Notes: generated from the sequence alone by a model not told the origin. Counted from the stretch's first letter, positions 35,001 through 44,089 are shown. The stretch: 64,000 bases of DNA from Muribaculaceae bacterium (GCA_017555085.1 JAFZHD010000028.1:1-64000); one strand, 5' to 3'. Translations and numbers: made by a program.

Positions 35001-37748
35001 GTCAAGCAAAATTTCAGTGATAGTATTTAGTGCCGCATATTGCTCTCTTGAAAGGTTGTCAATAGAGGTTCCCAAAACAGTAGATAATTCGCCTCTCAGA
35101 TTTATGAGAATCTTGATTTCAGATAAAATTGCCTCAATCTGATTTTGAATTGTCTCTCTCGTTTTGGGTGAGTATTCCATTAGATTGACTTCTCGCAGAG
35201 CGTTGTTATACTCAGCGACAGATCTTGCGGCCGACTCATAATTTTCGACAAGTTCGGTGTGTTCACGAAGGCGTTCTGCACTTAAATTTTCAATATAATC
35301 GTCTGAGAATATAATCGTGGGTGCATCGTGAATGTCTATTTCGGAGTAGCGGACAAAGCAATCATATATAGACAGGCCGCAACCATGCACTTTGTGCAAT
35401 CCATCGACATGGGCATTCAATTCGCGTTTCAACTCGTCAATGTGCGCAGCCTCTTTTGCAAAAGAATCATCGTTCATTTGCTGAATGACCTCTGTGGTTT
35501 TGCGTAGTTGGTCCATCACAAGGCTTTTCTTGGTCTTATTTGAGTGCAATTCCAAGCAGAATGGGTCGAGACCAATAGCGGCAAGGCGTTTTTGCACAAC
35601 CTCCAATGCTGCCATTTTCTCGGCTACAAACAAAACTCGTTTGCCTTGAAATAGCGCATTTGAGATTATGTTGGTAATAGTCTGCGATTTACCTGTCCCC
35701 GGAGGACCGTGCAAAACAAAACTTTTGCCTGATGCAGCCTCGCAAATAGCCGCCAACTGTGATGAGTCGGCGCTAATTGGCAATGCGATGTCAGTTGAGG
35801 CAACCTCATTGACGGCCACTGCATTATCATCATACACCATATCTTCATGTAGTTGTCCATTAATAAGGCTTTGAATGAGAGGATGCTTTGACATAGCTTC
35901 TCGGTTGGTGCGCAAATCGTTCCAAATAACAAAGCGGTTGAAATCAAATATGCTAATTATTGATTCCTCAATAACGTCCCATTTGTCTTGCACCATAATG
36001 GCCTTGCGAACAGCCGCAAGTATGTACTTAATATCAAGGCCATTCTCATTTTGAATGGCTTCTGTGACATCGGGTATGTCTATGTCGTAATTTTGCTTTA
36101 AGAGTTCAAATAGTGTTTCGTTGAGAATAGGGTCTTCGCCGCGGCTAACCATATAGTAGCCTTTGTTGGCCGATTTGCGTTCCAATTTAATGGGAAAAAG
36201 AACGATAGGGGCGAAGTGAGGAAACGCTTTGCCCGGTTCATACCATTTCAAAAAGCCGAATGTAATGAAGAGCGTGTTGGCTCCACTTTCTTCGATTGAA
36301 AGACGAGCCGAACGGTATAGGCTTGTCAGATTCTTTGTGAGTGTAGATGAGTCTTGATATGACCTTAATGTGTTTTTGTCTAACTCTTTACGCAATAGTT
36401 CTCTGATCGAGTCTTTGAGGTTGATGCGTTCGCCCAAATCTTTGCATTTGGCATCGGTGTCCCAATCATCAGGTCGCTCTACGATATATGTTTCCTTATT
36501 CTTAGACAACATCTTAACCATGTCGTCAAGCGATGGGACCATAATGCGGAGCATGTTATTGGACAAATGTATATTTAGAAGGTTGTTTCGTGTGCTCAAA
36601 TCGAGCAATCGGCGTTCCCATAAGTCAAAACGGCTAAATTCGTTCTCGTCTTTTTTGAAAGTGAAAGTTTCACTAATTTTCTCGGGTGACGAATGATGCT
36701 GTTTGTCGGGCTCGGGATTAATAACCTCATATTCATTGCCATTATATATGCGCTGAGGTATCGGTTGCACACCCACTAATCGGGCACGAGCCACATCAAG
36801 AACAAACGAAAACTTTTCAAGGTCATTGATTTTGTCATTGGCTGCTGTTACTGCTTGGTTGAACGACATTTTGTTGCCCTCATTGGCACATGTTGTTTCA
36901 ACCAAAATAATTTCATTTATGCCCTCTGCAATGCGTTTGGTGATTACTGACGGGTCATCATTTACGCTGTCGACAAACATGTCGTTCACAAGCCAGCAAC
37001 CGGCAAAAGCATGGCTGTCTTGAACAATAAGCAACGGATTCATGCCAACGGCTTCAAGACAGGAGCACATTAGTAGCGCCATATCCAAACAACATCCTCG
37101 CTTGCCTCGCTCTTCGCTTAATAGTTCCTCACATGTGCGAATCTTTTGACCGTGTTGGGCGAGAGTTCTTGTTGAACAGCAATAGGTTATGTTTTGCTCT
37201 GCAATGGCCTCATAGATTGCACCGATAATCATTTTAGGTCGATTGGGCACATCATGTAAGTAGGCTGTAAGTGCGCTGTCTCCGGTCCACTTTGCAAGTA
37301 GATCTGATGCGCGCTTGATAATCGGGTCAAGGGCAATGTGGCGAGGTGTGACAAATGCTGCAAGATATTGTGACATTAAGGTGTTGCCCCAATACTGACA
37401 GTAATCTAAAACTTCTAATTCTTTTTTTGTTTCGGCCAAAACTTCATCATCTTTTGACAATACTTGAACTGTGGTTGTTGCCAAAGTTTTTTCGGTGAGG
37501 TTGCAAAGATAAGAGGTGTTTATCGATGGCTGAATATCTTGTTGCTGCCAACTTTCATTAGCCGGCAGATTGATAATGTGTTCTGCGACCGTGTTAGCAA
37601 ATTCGGGGTCAAAGGTTATTTTGACTTTCAGCTCTTCGTAACTCTCGGAAGAGTCGTTGCAAACGGTGATGCTGCGAATAATCGCAACATTATTTACTGC
37701 CATGGCATAACTTGTCATGGGGATTTGTTCGATATTGACGGTTAGCAT
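32013..37748 (-). CDS. Giant helicase-nuclease (DUF4011 / SF1 helicase / Vsr-like), defence candidate
   Basis: A 1911-aa multidomain protein. In order: an N-terminal beta-rich region; a transglutaminase-like fold with RGCCLDMALL near residue 214 and DSHAFAGCW near 245; a DUF4011 segment (FDLWERRLLDLSTRNNLLNI, about 372); an SF1 helicase with Walker A GPPGTGKSQ near 681, Walker B LIVFDEASQMP near 1311, VGDEHQLPPTNFF, and NVAVSRARYEMKVF as motif VI. A restriction-like Vsr/MTES_1575 nuclease fold (EYRVDIGIVDP...LGLLCDGYNY) spans about 1610-1700, and a DUF3320-type segment about 1780-1840. Between Walker A and B lies about 600 residues of helical insertion. From memory, the DUF4011-helicase-Vsr order is that of single-gene anti-phage proteins named Hhe. 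The surrounding IS remnant supports an accessory island. Target and trigger are unknown. Confidence 0.85.
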   Translation of the reverse strand: MLTVNIEQIPMTSYAMAVNNVAIIRSITVCNDSSESYEELKVKITFDPEFANTVAEHIINLPANESWQQQDIQPSINTSYLCNLTEKTLATTTVQVLSKDDEVLAETKKELEVLDYCQYWGNTLMSQYLAAFVTPRHIALDPIIKRASDLLAKWTGDSALTAYLHDVPNRPKMIIGAIYEAIAEQNITYCCSTRTLAQHGQKIRTCEELLSEERGKRGCCLDMALLMCSCLEAVGMNPLLIVQDSHAFAGCWLVNDMFVDSVNDDPSVITKRIAEGINEIILVETTCANEGNKMSFNQAVTAANDKINDLEKFSFVLDVARARLVGVQPIPQRIYNGNEYEVINPEPDKQHHSSPEKISETFTFKKDENEFSRFDLWERRLLDLSTRNNLLNIHLSNNMLRIMVPSLDDMVKMLSKNKETYIVERPDDWDTDAKCKDLGERINLKDSIRELLRKELDKNTLRSYQDSSTLTKNLTSLYRSARLSIEESGANTLFITFGFLKWYEPGKAFPHFAPIVLFPIKLERKSANKGYYMVSRGEDPILNETLFELLKQNYDIDIPDVTEAIQNENGLDIKYILAAVRKAIMVQDKWDVIEESIISIFDFNRFVIWNDLRTNREAMSKHPLIQSLINGQLHEDMVYDDNAVAVNEVASTDIALPISADSSQLAAICEAASGKSFVLHGPPGTGKSQTITNIISNALFQGKRVLFVAEKMAALEVVQKRLAAIGLDPFCLELHSNKTKKSLVMDQLRKTTEVIQQMNDDSFAKEAAHIDELKRELNAHVDGLHKVHGCGLSIYDCFVRYSEIDIHDAPTIIFSDDYIENLSAERLREHTELVENYESAARSVAEYNNALREVNLMEYSPKTRETIQNQIEAILSEIKILINLRGELSTVLGTSIDNLSREQYAALNTITEILLDGQEIPSNLIANIKEDLLKALHELTEFKKQLDNEKHQLLTRFNEYFLNVDYRALRQRWMAAEHKWFLAKYLDRRSIVNTISSHTHNGKRIDVATVPDILTKLDTVHRLQKECDELIEYIDKSYNIKRELKNADAQQIHFYHNRLSILKSAASLLADIWPQIVLALTNDISINDKVLKDYNSTYNNLLEKVSALEQMAVATLSQTGIDWLAWLSNALTRWQSNIINLRSKVGYNVIRKQMSDNNINIIVEWFESGDAKPCDIAKAYLKSVYKHCANHHIEQNNELGYFQSILFEDKIKRFRKLCKEFENITHRELVMRMTEMLPALRKEASQSSDVGYLQKCIRNGCRGVSIRKLFESIPDLISRMCPTMLMSPLSVSQYLGANWPQFDLIVFDEASQMPTCEAIAAISRGKSAIIVGDEHQLPPTNFFMADNFCEQHSESEDLESILEDCLALSMSQKHLLWHYRSKHESLITFSNRIFYKNSLMTFPSNDDMATKVSFEYVKGTYNRGTGRNNKEEAKSVVKEIQNRLSDPQTASQSIGVVTFNVNQQTLIEDMLNDMLRKNSDLEAVAAKMHEPIFIKNLENVQGDERDVILFSIGYGRDQFGKVAMNFGPLNRDGGERRLNVAVSRARYEMKVFSSLKADDIDLYRTNAKGVKCLKSFLDYAERGNIALMHMEYGTKRKTKDAFIESVATALKAKGHTVNTNIGTSEYRVDIGIVDPTNPDRYLLGLLCDGYNYVASNTAHDRDVTTPSVLSLLGWRTYNIWSLEWWDTPEHVLNGIIREIERINSTDDENNEETIVEEPAPINNTTIEEAAVIATEYTPAELSVRHADSAMFSQGYYTDSVVNDIQTIIEAEAPISRRFLIKRLLNSYDISRNGVRINAYLTEVFKDMNLVTSGTDDIFFWKSQEQRDNYSEYRMASGREALDIAPEEVTQAVLQVIKEQFAIDEDGLISETARLFGYACVRDNVHASMKRGIDLALSINLIKLDGERHKLS

Positions 37749-37915
37749 AAAGCGAGTCAGATTGTTTTATTATTTGTGTCTTAATGGTTATTGCCGTTGT
37801 TTTCAACGGATAGTGGTGTGTGGTATAAACTGTGTTGAACGATGAGTTCTGCTCCTGTATGTGGCAATAAAATTGATGTATTCATAATATTATTTGTACT
37901 GTGTTGTTTTGATAT

Positions 37916-38382
37916 TCGTGAATTCAACTTTTAAATGCAATTGAATACATCTTGTTTAAAATTAAAATTCTTGTTAGGAGTTAAATACCCCAGTCTTTTT
38001 TAGGCCTGTTGTTTAATTTGTTTTCTATCCAGGCTACAAACTCATCGGTTATACTCCTTAAATCCGTTCCTTTAGGAATGTATTGTCTAATGAGACCATT
38101 AGTGTTTTCATTAGCACCTCGCTCCCAAGAATGATAAGGTTTACAAAAATAGAAAGAAATTTCCAAATTCTTTGCTATTTCCTGATGTTTTGCAAATTCT
38201 TTTTCCATTGTCTGCCGTAATAGTATGTATATAATCTGTTATTGGTTGCAACGCTTCGATGGCCTTCAATGCTAATGGGGCGGCTTCTTTCCCCGAAAGC
38301 TTTCTAATCCACACTTTTGAAGTGAGTCTGTCGTTTATAGTGACAAGTGCACCCTTGTGGCTGCTAAAAGTTGAATTCACGA
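37916..38382 (-). mobile_element. IS30-type deletion derivative with intact terminal repeats
   Basis: A 467-bp element bounded by perfect 18-bp inverted repeats TCGTGAATTCAACTTTTA (37916-37933 and the complement at 38365-38382). It keeps the C-terminal third of an IS30-family transposase, but the 5' two thirds are gone: the upstream terminal repeat abuts the codons for HKGALVTINDRL directly. No clear target duplication is visible in the flanks. The result is a MITE-like relic that could only move with a transposase supplied in trans. Confidence 0.75.
37981..38378 (-). pseudogene. IS30-family transposase, 5'-deleted and frameshifted
   Basis: Two overlapping minus-strand frames together read as the IS30 DDE core: HKGALVTINDRLTSKVWIRK and then HTITADNGK in one frame, and KEFAKHQEIAKNLEISFYF followed by KPYHSWERGANENTNGLIRQ in the other. 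The join is at a run of five T on the plus strand (38200-38204); one base fewer would restore the frame, so this is an indel in a homopolymer. The N-terminal helix-turn-helix and the first catalytic Asp region are deleted, and the protein ends early at NNRPKKDWGI. It is non-functional. Confidence 0.85.
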
Positions 38383-38431
38383 TAATACTGTTTTTGTCCA
38401 TAACGCAATAAGTGTTAAGATTCGGGTGTAG

Positions 38432-39790
38432 TTAAGGCTCTAACTCCTTGATTTTGCTATGACTGCTTGTTGAAAGGCGCTTTCGGTAATGGCTGGCTTT
38501 CTTGGTTGGTACAATGATTGTTTTACAATCTCTAAACTCATCCTTGTCGATTATTTTTACAAATTCGGGTAATATCACTTCATTGAGATTATTGCAGCCA
38601 GCAAAAGCAAGGCCCATTATTACATTTTGGGGAATCACTACGCGAGTCAAACTTGAACAATTTTGGAATGCTCTATTTCTAATGTGGGTTACACTTGGGG
38701 GGATTGAGATATTTGTCAGATTTGTACAACCCTCAAATGCACTCTCGTTGATAATGGTCACACTCTCGGGAATTACAACGTTTGTCAAACTTGTGCAACC
38801 TTCAAATGCGCTTTTCTCGATGGTGGTTACTCCCTCGGGAATTACAATGCTTGTCAGGCTTGTGCAACCTTCAAATGCTCTTGGCCCAATGGAAGTTACA
38901 CCTGAAGGAATTTCAATATTGGACAACAATGAACAGCCTTTGAATGCACCCATCGAAATCTCGGTTACACTATTGGGAATTGCAATGCTTTTCAGATTTG
39001 TACAACCCTCAAATGCTTCAATCCAAATGGCACTAACGCCCTCGGGTATTATTGTTGAAGCGCATCCTGCAATTAATTTGTTAGTTTGTGTTTCAATAAT
39101 CGCGTTACAATTATTTCGTGAGTCATACACGGGATTATCATTAGCCACAATTATGCTTGCCAAGTTATGACATCCTACAAATATCGATGTTCCTATTTTT
39201 ACAACATTTTTAGGTGTTATAAAACTTTTCAAGTTAATACATCCAGAGAAAGCAAAATAATCAATCTCGGTAACGCTGTCAGGAATGTTTATGCTTTCCA
39301 AATCAATACAGTTACAAAATGTGGCCCCTCCAATTTTGGTAACAGTATTGGGGATTTTCGTTGAACAACACCCCAAAATCAGAGTGTTATTTTTTGTCTC
39401 GATAATTGCGTCGCATTTATCTCGCGAATCAAATACGGGATTACCCTCTGCTATTGTTATGCCTATCAAGCCCGAGCATTGTCGAAAAACTGCGACTCCA
39501 ATATCTTTTAAACCTTTGCCAATGTTTATGCTTGCCAAATTAGAGCAGTACATGAAAGCAAAATCATCAATTTCCTCTACGCAATCGGGAATGTTGATGT
39601 GTGATAATGAGTGGCAATACATAAAGATGTTTCTGTTAATCTCTTTAAGTGCTGGGACTATTTCACACAAATCACAATGCCATTGTTTGTTGTTGGTGTT
39701 GCGCTCTGAGATAATGCTTTTTAGTTCACTGATAGATTGTGGTCGAAAGATTGGAATGAGTTTGGTGTTTGGACCGATATTAAGAGCCAT
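38432..39790 (-). CDS. BspA-like leucine-rich repeat protein (LRR_5)
   Basis: A 452-aa protein made of about 14 LRR_5 repeats of 23 residues, with the consensus IPxxVTxIxxxAFxGCxxLTSI. Two repeats are interrupted by a YDSRxxCNAIIET-type insert, which is typical of this family in Bacteroidales. The start MALNIGPNTKLIP has no signal peptide, unlike classical surface BspA proteins. The N-terminal 50 residues (SISELKSIISERNTNNKQW) form a small non-repeat cap. Adjacent repeats around 38700-38900 are close to each other at DNA level, consistent with recent repeat duplication. It lies between the IS30 relic and a small acidic ORF on the same strand; role unknown. Confidence 0.82.
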   Translation of the reverse strand: MALNIGPNTKLIPIFRPQSISELKSIISERNTNNKQWHCDLCEIVPALKEINRNIFMYCHSLSHINIPDCVEEIDDFAFMYCSNLASINIGKGLKDIGVAVFRQCSGLIGITIAEGNPVFDSRDKCDAIIETKNNTLILGCCSTKIPNTVTKIGGATFCNCIDLESINIPDSVTEIDYFAFSGCINLKSFITPKNVVKIGTSIFVGCHNLASIIVANDNPVYDSRNNCNAIIETQTNKLIAGCASTIIPEGVSAIWIEAFEGCTNLKSIAIPNSVTEISMGAFKGCSLLSNIEIPSGVTSIGPRAFEGCTSLTSIVIPEGVTTIEKSAFEGCTSLTNVVIPESVTIINESAFEGCTNLTNISIPPSVTHIRNRAFQNCSSLTRVVIPQNVIMGLAFAGCNNLNEVILPEFVKIIDKDEFRDCKTIIVPTKKASHYRKRLSTSSHSKIKELEP

Positions 39791-39844
39791 GATTTTGGGG
39801 GTTTAGAAGATACTTTATTTTTGCGTTTTGCAGTAAATGCCAAT

Positions 39845-40072
39845 TTATTCTATGGGGATAAAAGTAAGTGACTCCAAAATTTCGGTGTCATGACCGAACA
39901 TGTTGGCATCGACAAAATGATAACCTTTTGCCTCATATTCAATAATGGTAGGGTTGTTTTCATATTCACCGGCTTCGCCTTCGTTGATGACAACAATAGC
40001 CTTTTCGCCATATTCTTCAATAGCACATAAGCGATGAATGCTCATAAAGAATTCAATTGCTTCTTTTTCCAT
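39845..40072 (-). CDS. Small acidic hypothetical protein
   Basis: A 75-aa acidic protein (MEKEAIEFFMSIHRLCAIEE...), with no signal peptide or membrane helix. I do not recognise a family. It ends 54 bases before the LRR gene start on the same strand, and the two may be transcribed together. A small acidic partner of a larger repeat protein is plausible, but that is only a guess. Confidence 0.5.
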   Translation of the reverse strand: MEKEAIEFFMSIHRLCAIEEYGEKAIVVINEGEAGEYENNPTIIEYEAKGYHFVDANMFGHDTEILESLTFIPIE

Positions 40073-40621
40073 AATAGGTTGTTTTTAAGTGAGGGTTGTT
40101 GTGTCGCATTATTTTGATATCCAATTTTGTGTGAGATGTATTGCTAATATAGAAAATGTTTCAAAAAAAATCAAAAATTAAGGTGACTTTTTTTGAATTT
40201 GAAGAGAAATTGCTGCCAGAGGTGGAGATAAGAATGCGTAGGTCAAAATGATGCGCTTTATATTGTGGTGCTGATTGAAGTTGATAAGGACGACTAGCTG
40301 TGGATAATGGCTCTTGCTGATTAAGGTGTTGTTTGTCTAATTATATAGTTGTAGGTATAATCACTTTAATGACCATATTAAAATTAGTGAATTTGGTCGC
40401 CTAACCGTGCCTAAAAAAACTCCTCGTCGTCATCTGTCGGTTTATCCCATTCTTTTTTGGCCATAAAATAAATTTCGTCATATAGCGGTTGTTGCCGGCT
40501 ATTGTAAAAGTCATCGTTATTGTTTCAATACCAACCCCATTTCCCGTTTTATTCATTACACAAATATACCAAAAATATCTGTAAAAACCTAGTCCTAGGT
40601 TCAACTGTTTACGATGGGCGG
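40073..40621. other. Gap with doubtful small ORFs
   Basis: An AT-rich region. A 67-codon minus-strand ORF covers 40401-40604, but a different minus frame over about 40412-40525 reads as a more protein-like acidic peptide ending KKEWDKPTDDDEEFF and lacks a good start. This may be a decayed small gene. At 40586-40601 there is a palindrome, AACCTAGTCCTAGGTT. Nothing else supported. Confidence 0.35.
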
Positions 40622-42637
40622 TTATCTTGTCATGCGTTTGAGTAGGTTGTATGACGGGATGATGCCCAATTCGCCGGCTTTGCTGAGGTCAGCGATGCCT
40701 GCATCTTTGTTTCCGAGTTTGAGATATACAAATCCGCGGTTGTAATAGGCTTCGCCCATATCGGGTTTGAGGTTGATGGCGTTTGTAAATGCGCTGATGG
40801 CCGAGGTGTAGTCTTGCATGGCAATGAGTATACAGCCTTTGTTGTAGTGGGCAACGGCCATTTGCGGCGATAGTGTTATGACGCGGTCGATGTCGGCAAT
40901 GATGTCGGTATATACTATCTTGGCTTTTTGCATGTTAAGTTGTGCGGTCATGGCTGTTGTGTTGCCGTTTTCATCGCCTTGCAACTGCTCGATTTCAAAG
41001 TTTTTGAGGCGTGTTATCGCTCTCAAAAAATAGGCTAAAGTAAAGTCGGGCATCAGTTCGATTGCACGGTTGAGGTCGGCCATTGCCGAACGGTAGTTGT
41101 GGATGGTGAAGAAGTCCATAGCACGGCCAAAATAGTCAATGGCTCGCGGTTGATGTGTTGCGATGTATGAGTTGTAGTATTCGATTGACTCGAAGTGTCG
41201 CTTGATGGCGTCTTCATCGTTGAGGTGCAATTCTTTGTTGGTGAGCATAATGAGGAAACGAAGCATGCGGGTGTTGTTTACCTCGTCAATTTCTTTGAGA
41301 TAGTAGGTGTTTTCTTTCAACTCGGTGGGTGATGAGTAAAAAGATAGGGCAAACATCGGTTCGGCTTCGATGTTTATGTTGCGGTCTTGCACTTTGCCGC
41401 GAATGCTTTTATTTTGGAATTCTTTGTGTATGTTGGTTTCGTTGTCAATAGTCAGCAATGATGTGAAACGATTGGCAACAACCTCTTGCGGTTCACTTTC
41501 GCTTGCTATGTTTTCTGTGGAGTTGTCTTCGCTTGAAGCCTTTGCGCTTTTGGCAAGAGCCATTGACTTGTTATAGTCTTTTTCGGCCCGAGATATGTTG
41601 CCGCTTTCACGGTTGATTTCAAAGCGTAAGAAGTAGGCTCCGGCAAAAGTGGGGTAGGCTTCTATCACTTTGTTGATGTCGGCTAGCGCTTTGTTATAAT
41701 CGTGAATATCGCGATAAAGCATCGCGCGGTTATATAGTGCGCGGTGGTCGTTACAGTTGAGTGACAGCACTTTGCTGAAATCGTCAATCGCTTTGTTGTT
41801 GTCATGTACCTCGGCGCGCAGCAATCCTCGGTTAAAGAGGGCTACTTCGTTGAATGGGTCGAGTTGAATGGCATAATCATAGTCGGCCATTGCGCCGAAA
41901 TAATCGTCGAGTCGGTAACGCAAAAATGCACGGTTGATGAAAAATCCGGCATAGTGAGGTTGTAGTTTTATGGCCTCGTTCATGTCATCGAGCGCCTGCT
42001 GATAGTTCTTTTCGGTTTTGATAGCGATGTCGGCGCGCAAAACATAGGCATTTGTCGCGTTTTTGTTTAGTTCAATCGCTTTGTTTATGTCGGCTATGGC
42101 GTTGATGGTGTCGCCTGTCGTGAGTCGCAGTTGTGCGCGGCCGATATATCCGTTGTCAAATCCAGGGTGGGCTCGCAACAACTCGTCAAAACTTTTTTCG
42201 GCATTGTCATAGTCCTTGATTTCTTCTTGTGCAAGTGCTTTGTTAAACATAATGCCGCGATTCTCGGGGAGCATTGACAGGGCTTTATCGTAGTCGGAAA
42301 TGGCCTCGCGGAATCGGCCGAGGTTTTGTCGGGCAACACCGCGCACTTCATAGGCATCGGTGATGAATGGGTTATGTTCGATTGCTATTGATGCATCTTC
42401 TTCGGCTCCGATGTAGTCTTCGAGGCTTAGTTTTGCGATTGCACGATAAAAATAGGGTTGTGCAAGATAGGGCTTGGCTTGTATAACTTGGTTGAAATAC
42501 TGTATCGAAAGCATGTAATCCTCAAAGTAGAGAGCGTTACGGCCGATGCGCATTACTTGGTCGGTGTTGATTTGTGCCGAGGTGTTGAGGGAGCACAAAA
42601 ATGCTATCGAGACAATGATATATCTGATAAATTTCAT
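40622..42637 (-). CDS. Exported tetratricopeptide-repeat protein
   Basis: A 671-aa protein. I place the start at 42637 because MKFIRYIIVSIAFLCSLNTSAQ is a clean signal peptide; the in-frame extension to 42757 has no such character. The mature part carries roughly twelve TPRs in two blocks (about residues 25-390 and 530-665), for example AYFLRAITRLKNFE and AYYNRGFVYLKLGNKDAGIA. Between them lies a less regular region with a Ser/Glu-rich segment. Such proteins act as periplasmic or surface scaffolds; no catalytic domain is visible. It diverges from the NADH dehydrogenase gene. Confidence 0.85.
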   Translation of the reverse strand: MKFIRYIIVSIAFLCSLNTSAQINTDQVMRIGRNALYFEDYMLSIQYFNQVIQAKPYLAQPYFYRAIAKLSLEDYIGAEEDASIAIEHNPFITDAYEVRGVARQNLGRFREAISDYDKALSMLPENRGIMFNKALAQEEIKDYDNAEKSFDELLRAHPGFDNGYIGRAQLRLTTGDTINAIADINKAIELNKNATNAYVLRADIAIKTEKNYQQALDDMNEAIKLQPHYAGFFINRAFLRYRLDDYFGAMADYDYAIQLDPFNEVALFNRGLLRAEVHDNNKAIDDFSKVLSLNCNDHRALYNRAMLYRDIHDYNKALADINKVIEAYPTFAGAYFLRFEINRESGNISRAEKDYNKSMALAKSAKASSEDNSTENIASESEPQEVVANRFTSLLTIDNETNIHKEFQNKSIRGKVQDRNINIEAEPMFALSFYSSPTELKENTYYLKEIDEVNNTRMLRFLIMLTNKELHLNDEDAIKRHFESIEYYNSYIATHQPRAIDYFGRAMDFFTIHNYRSAMADLNRAIELMPDFTLAYFLRAITRLKNFEIEQLQGDENGNTTAMTAQLNMQKAKIVYTDIIADIDRVITLSPQMAVAHYNKGCILIAMQDYTSAISAFTNAINLKPDMGEAYYNRGFVYLKLGNKDAGIADLSKAGELGIIPSYNLLKRMTR

Positions 42638-42706
42638 GTGTATGCTTATTTTTTTGCAAAAATAAGGCAATAAAGCCAAATGGCAAGTAAAAAAGTTGAT
42701 ATAAAA

Positions 42707-42738
42707 TTTCAAAAGATGTATCATTGTGTGTAAATTTG
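42707..42738 (+). promoter_or_regulatory. Promoter of the NADH dehydrogenase gene
   Basis: TTTC (42707-42710), 20 bases, TAAATTTG (42731-42738). This is one mismatch from the TTTG/TAnnTTTG consensus and supports the downstream start at 42800. Confidence 0.5.
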
Positions 42739-42799
42739 CAGTATGAAAGCAGAACACATTAATGTTTGGTGTGTTCTATATGTTAAAAGATTGTTTAGA

Positions 42800-44089
42800 A
42801 TGAAAGGTAAAGAAAAGATTGTAATTGTCGGCGGTGGTTTTGCCGGATTGAATCTTGTTAAAAAACTTGACAAGTCAAAGTTTGAGGTTGTATTAGTTGA
42901 CCGTAACAACTATCATAGTTTCCCTCCGTTGTTTTATCAGATTGCATCGTCGGGTCTCGACCCGGGTAGTATCTCATTTCCATATCGTCGCGAAATGCGC
43001 AAATTGAGTTCAAAGGGCGCACGCTATCAAATGGGAAATGTTGAGCAGATTGATGTCGTAAACAAGACTGTGAAAACAAGTCTTGACACAATCAAGTATG
43101 ATAAATTAGTAATTGCAGCCGGCACAACCAATAATTTCTTTGGTATGGACGATTTGCATAAAAAGGTATATACGCTCAAAAGTACTCCCGAGGCAATTCG
43201 TTGCCGCAACGAGGTGCTTGACCGCTTGGAACGCGCAAGTGTGTGTCACGACCCCGAGGAGCGTCGTCGTTTGTTGAGTTTTGTCGTTATCGGTGGCGGT
43301 CCCACAGGTGTGGAAGTTGCCGGTGCGATTGGCGAAATGAAACGATATATCCTTCATCGCGAGTATCCGGATATTTCGGTTGACGAATTGTCAATCACAT
43401 TGGTTGAAGGTACTGACCGATTGTTGCGCACTATGAGCGAAACTGCTTCGCGTGAAGCATTGGAGTATTTGGGTCACCTCATGGTTGATGTCAAGTTGGG
43501 CAAAATCATGAAATCTTATGAAAACGATGTAGTGGCATTTGCCGACGGCGAAGAAATCTATTCAGAAATGGTGATTTGGACTGCCGGTGTTACAGGTGAG
43601 CCTATGGAAATTGTCGGTACAGAGTTTCAGCGTGGTCCCGGTAACCGATTTGTTGTTGACGAATATAACCGCATAAAAGGCCTCGAAGATGTGTTCGCTC
43701 TTGGCGACATCGCGTTGATGATGGGTGGCGATTACCCCAAAGGTCATCCCCAAATGGCGCAAGTGGCTATTCAACAAGCGGCTCTTCTTGCAAAACACTT
43801 GAACAAAGGCGAATTCAAACAAGCATTCAAATATAACGATAAGGGTTCGATGGCAACTGTTGGTCGCAACCGTGCCGTAGCCGACCTCAATCACATGCAC
43901 CTCTATGGCCGTCCGGCATGGTTGGCATGGATGTTCGTACACTTGATTTCAATCTTGGGCATGCGTAACAAGATTTCGGTGCTTATGAATTGGATTTGGG
44001 CTTATTGCACATATAGCACATCGTTGCGATTGCTTATCCACACAAGCAAGTATCCATTGCGCCGCCGTTGGAACGAGGACTTGAATTAA
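42800..44089 (+). CDS. ndh: Type II NADH dehydrogenase (NDH-2)
   Basis: A 429-aa single-subunit FAD enzyme that passes electrons from NADH to quinone without proton pumping, peripheral on the inner membrane. The start at 42800 (MKGKEKIVIVGGGFAGLNLV) places the FAD-binding GxGxxG motif right at the N-terminus; the longer in-frame start at 42743 overlaps the promoter. The second dinucleotide motif, VIGGGPTGVEVAGAIGEM, is near residue 165, and the conserved ALGDIALM, contacting FAD, is near 300. The C-terminal hydrophobic and basic helix (about 370-415) is the membrane anchor. It is the first gene of a probable cluster with the Sua5-type, WcaJ-type and ClC genes, joined by short gaps. Confidence 0.92.
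   Translation: MKGKEKIVIVGGGFAGLNLVKKLDKSKFEVVLVDRNNYHSFPPLFYQIASSGLDPGSISFPYRREMRKLSSKGARYQMGNVEQIDVVNKTVKTSLDTIKYDKLVIAAGTTNNFFGMDDLHKKVYTLKSTPEAIRCRNEVLDRLERASVCHDPEERRRLLSFVVIGGGPTGVEVAGAIGEMKRYILHREYPDISVDELSITLVEGTDRLLRTMSETASREALEYLGHLMVDVKLGKIMKSYENDVVAFADGEEIYSEMVIWTAGVTGEPMEIVGTEFQRGPGNRFVVDEYNRIKGLEDVFALGDIALMMGGDYPKGHPQMAQVAIQQAALLAKHLNKGEFKQAFKYNDKGSMATVGRNRAVADLNHMHLYGRPAWLAWMFVHLISILGMRNKISVLMNWIWAYCTYSTSLRLLIHTSKYPLRRRWNEDLN

Noticed and set aside
38196..38210. Programmed frameshift in the IS30 transposase
   Set aside because: IS30 transposases are normally made from one frame, and the element is already deleted at its 5' end, so the extra A is better read as a decay indel.
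40401..40604. 67-codon minus-strand ORF as a gene
   Set aside because: Its frame has poor protein character and a competing frame in the same stretch looks more natural, so I describe the gap without calling a gene.
42638..42757. Extended N-terminus of the TPR protein
   Set aside because: The extension lacks a promoter-compatible start and would bury a clean signal peptide; the start at 42637 is preferred.
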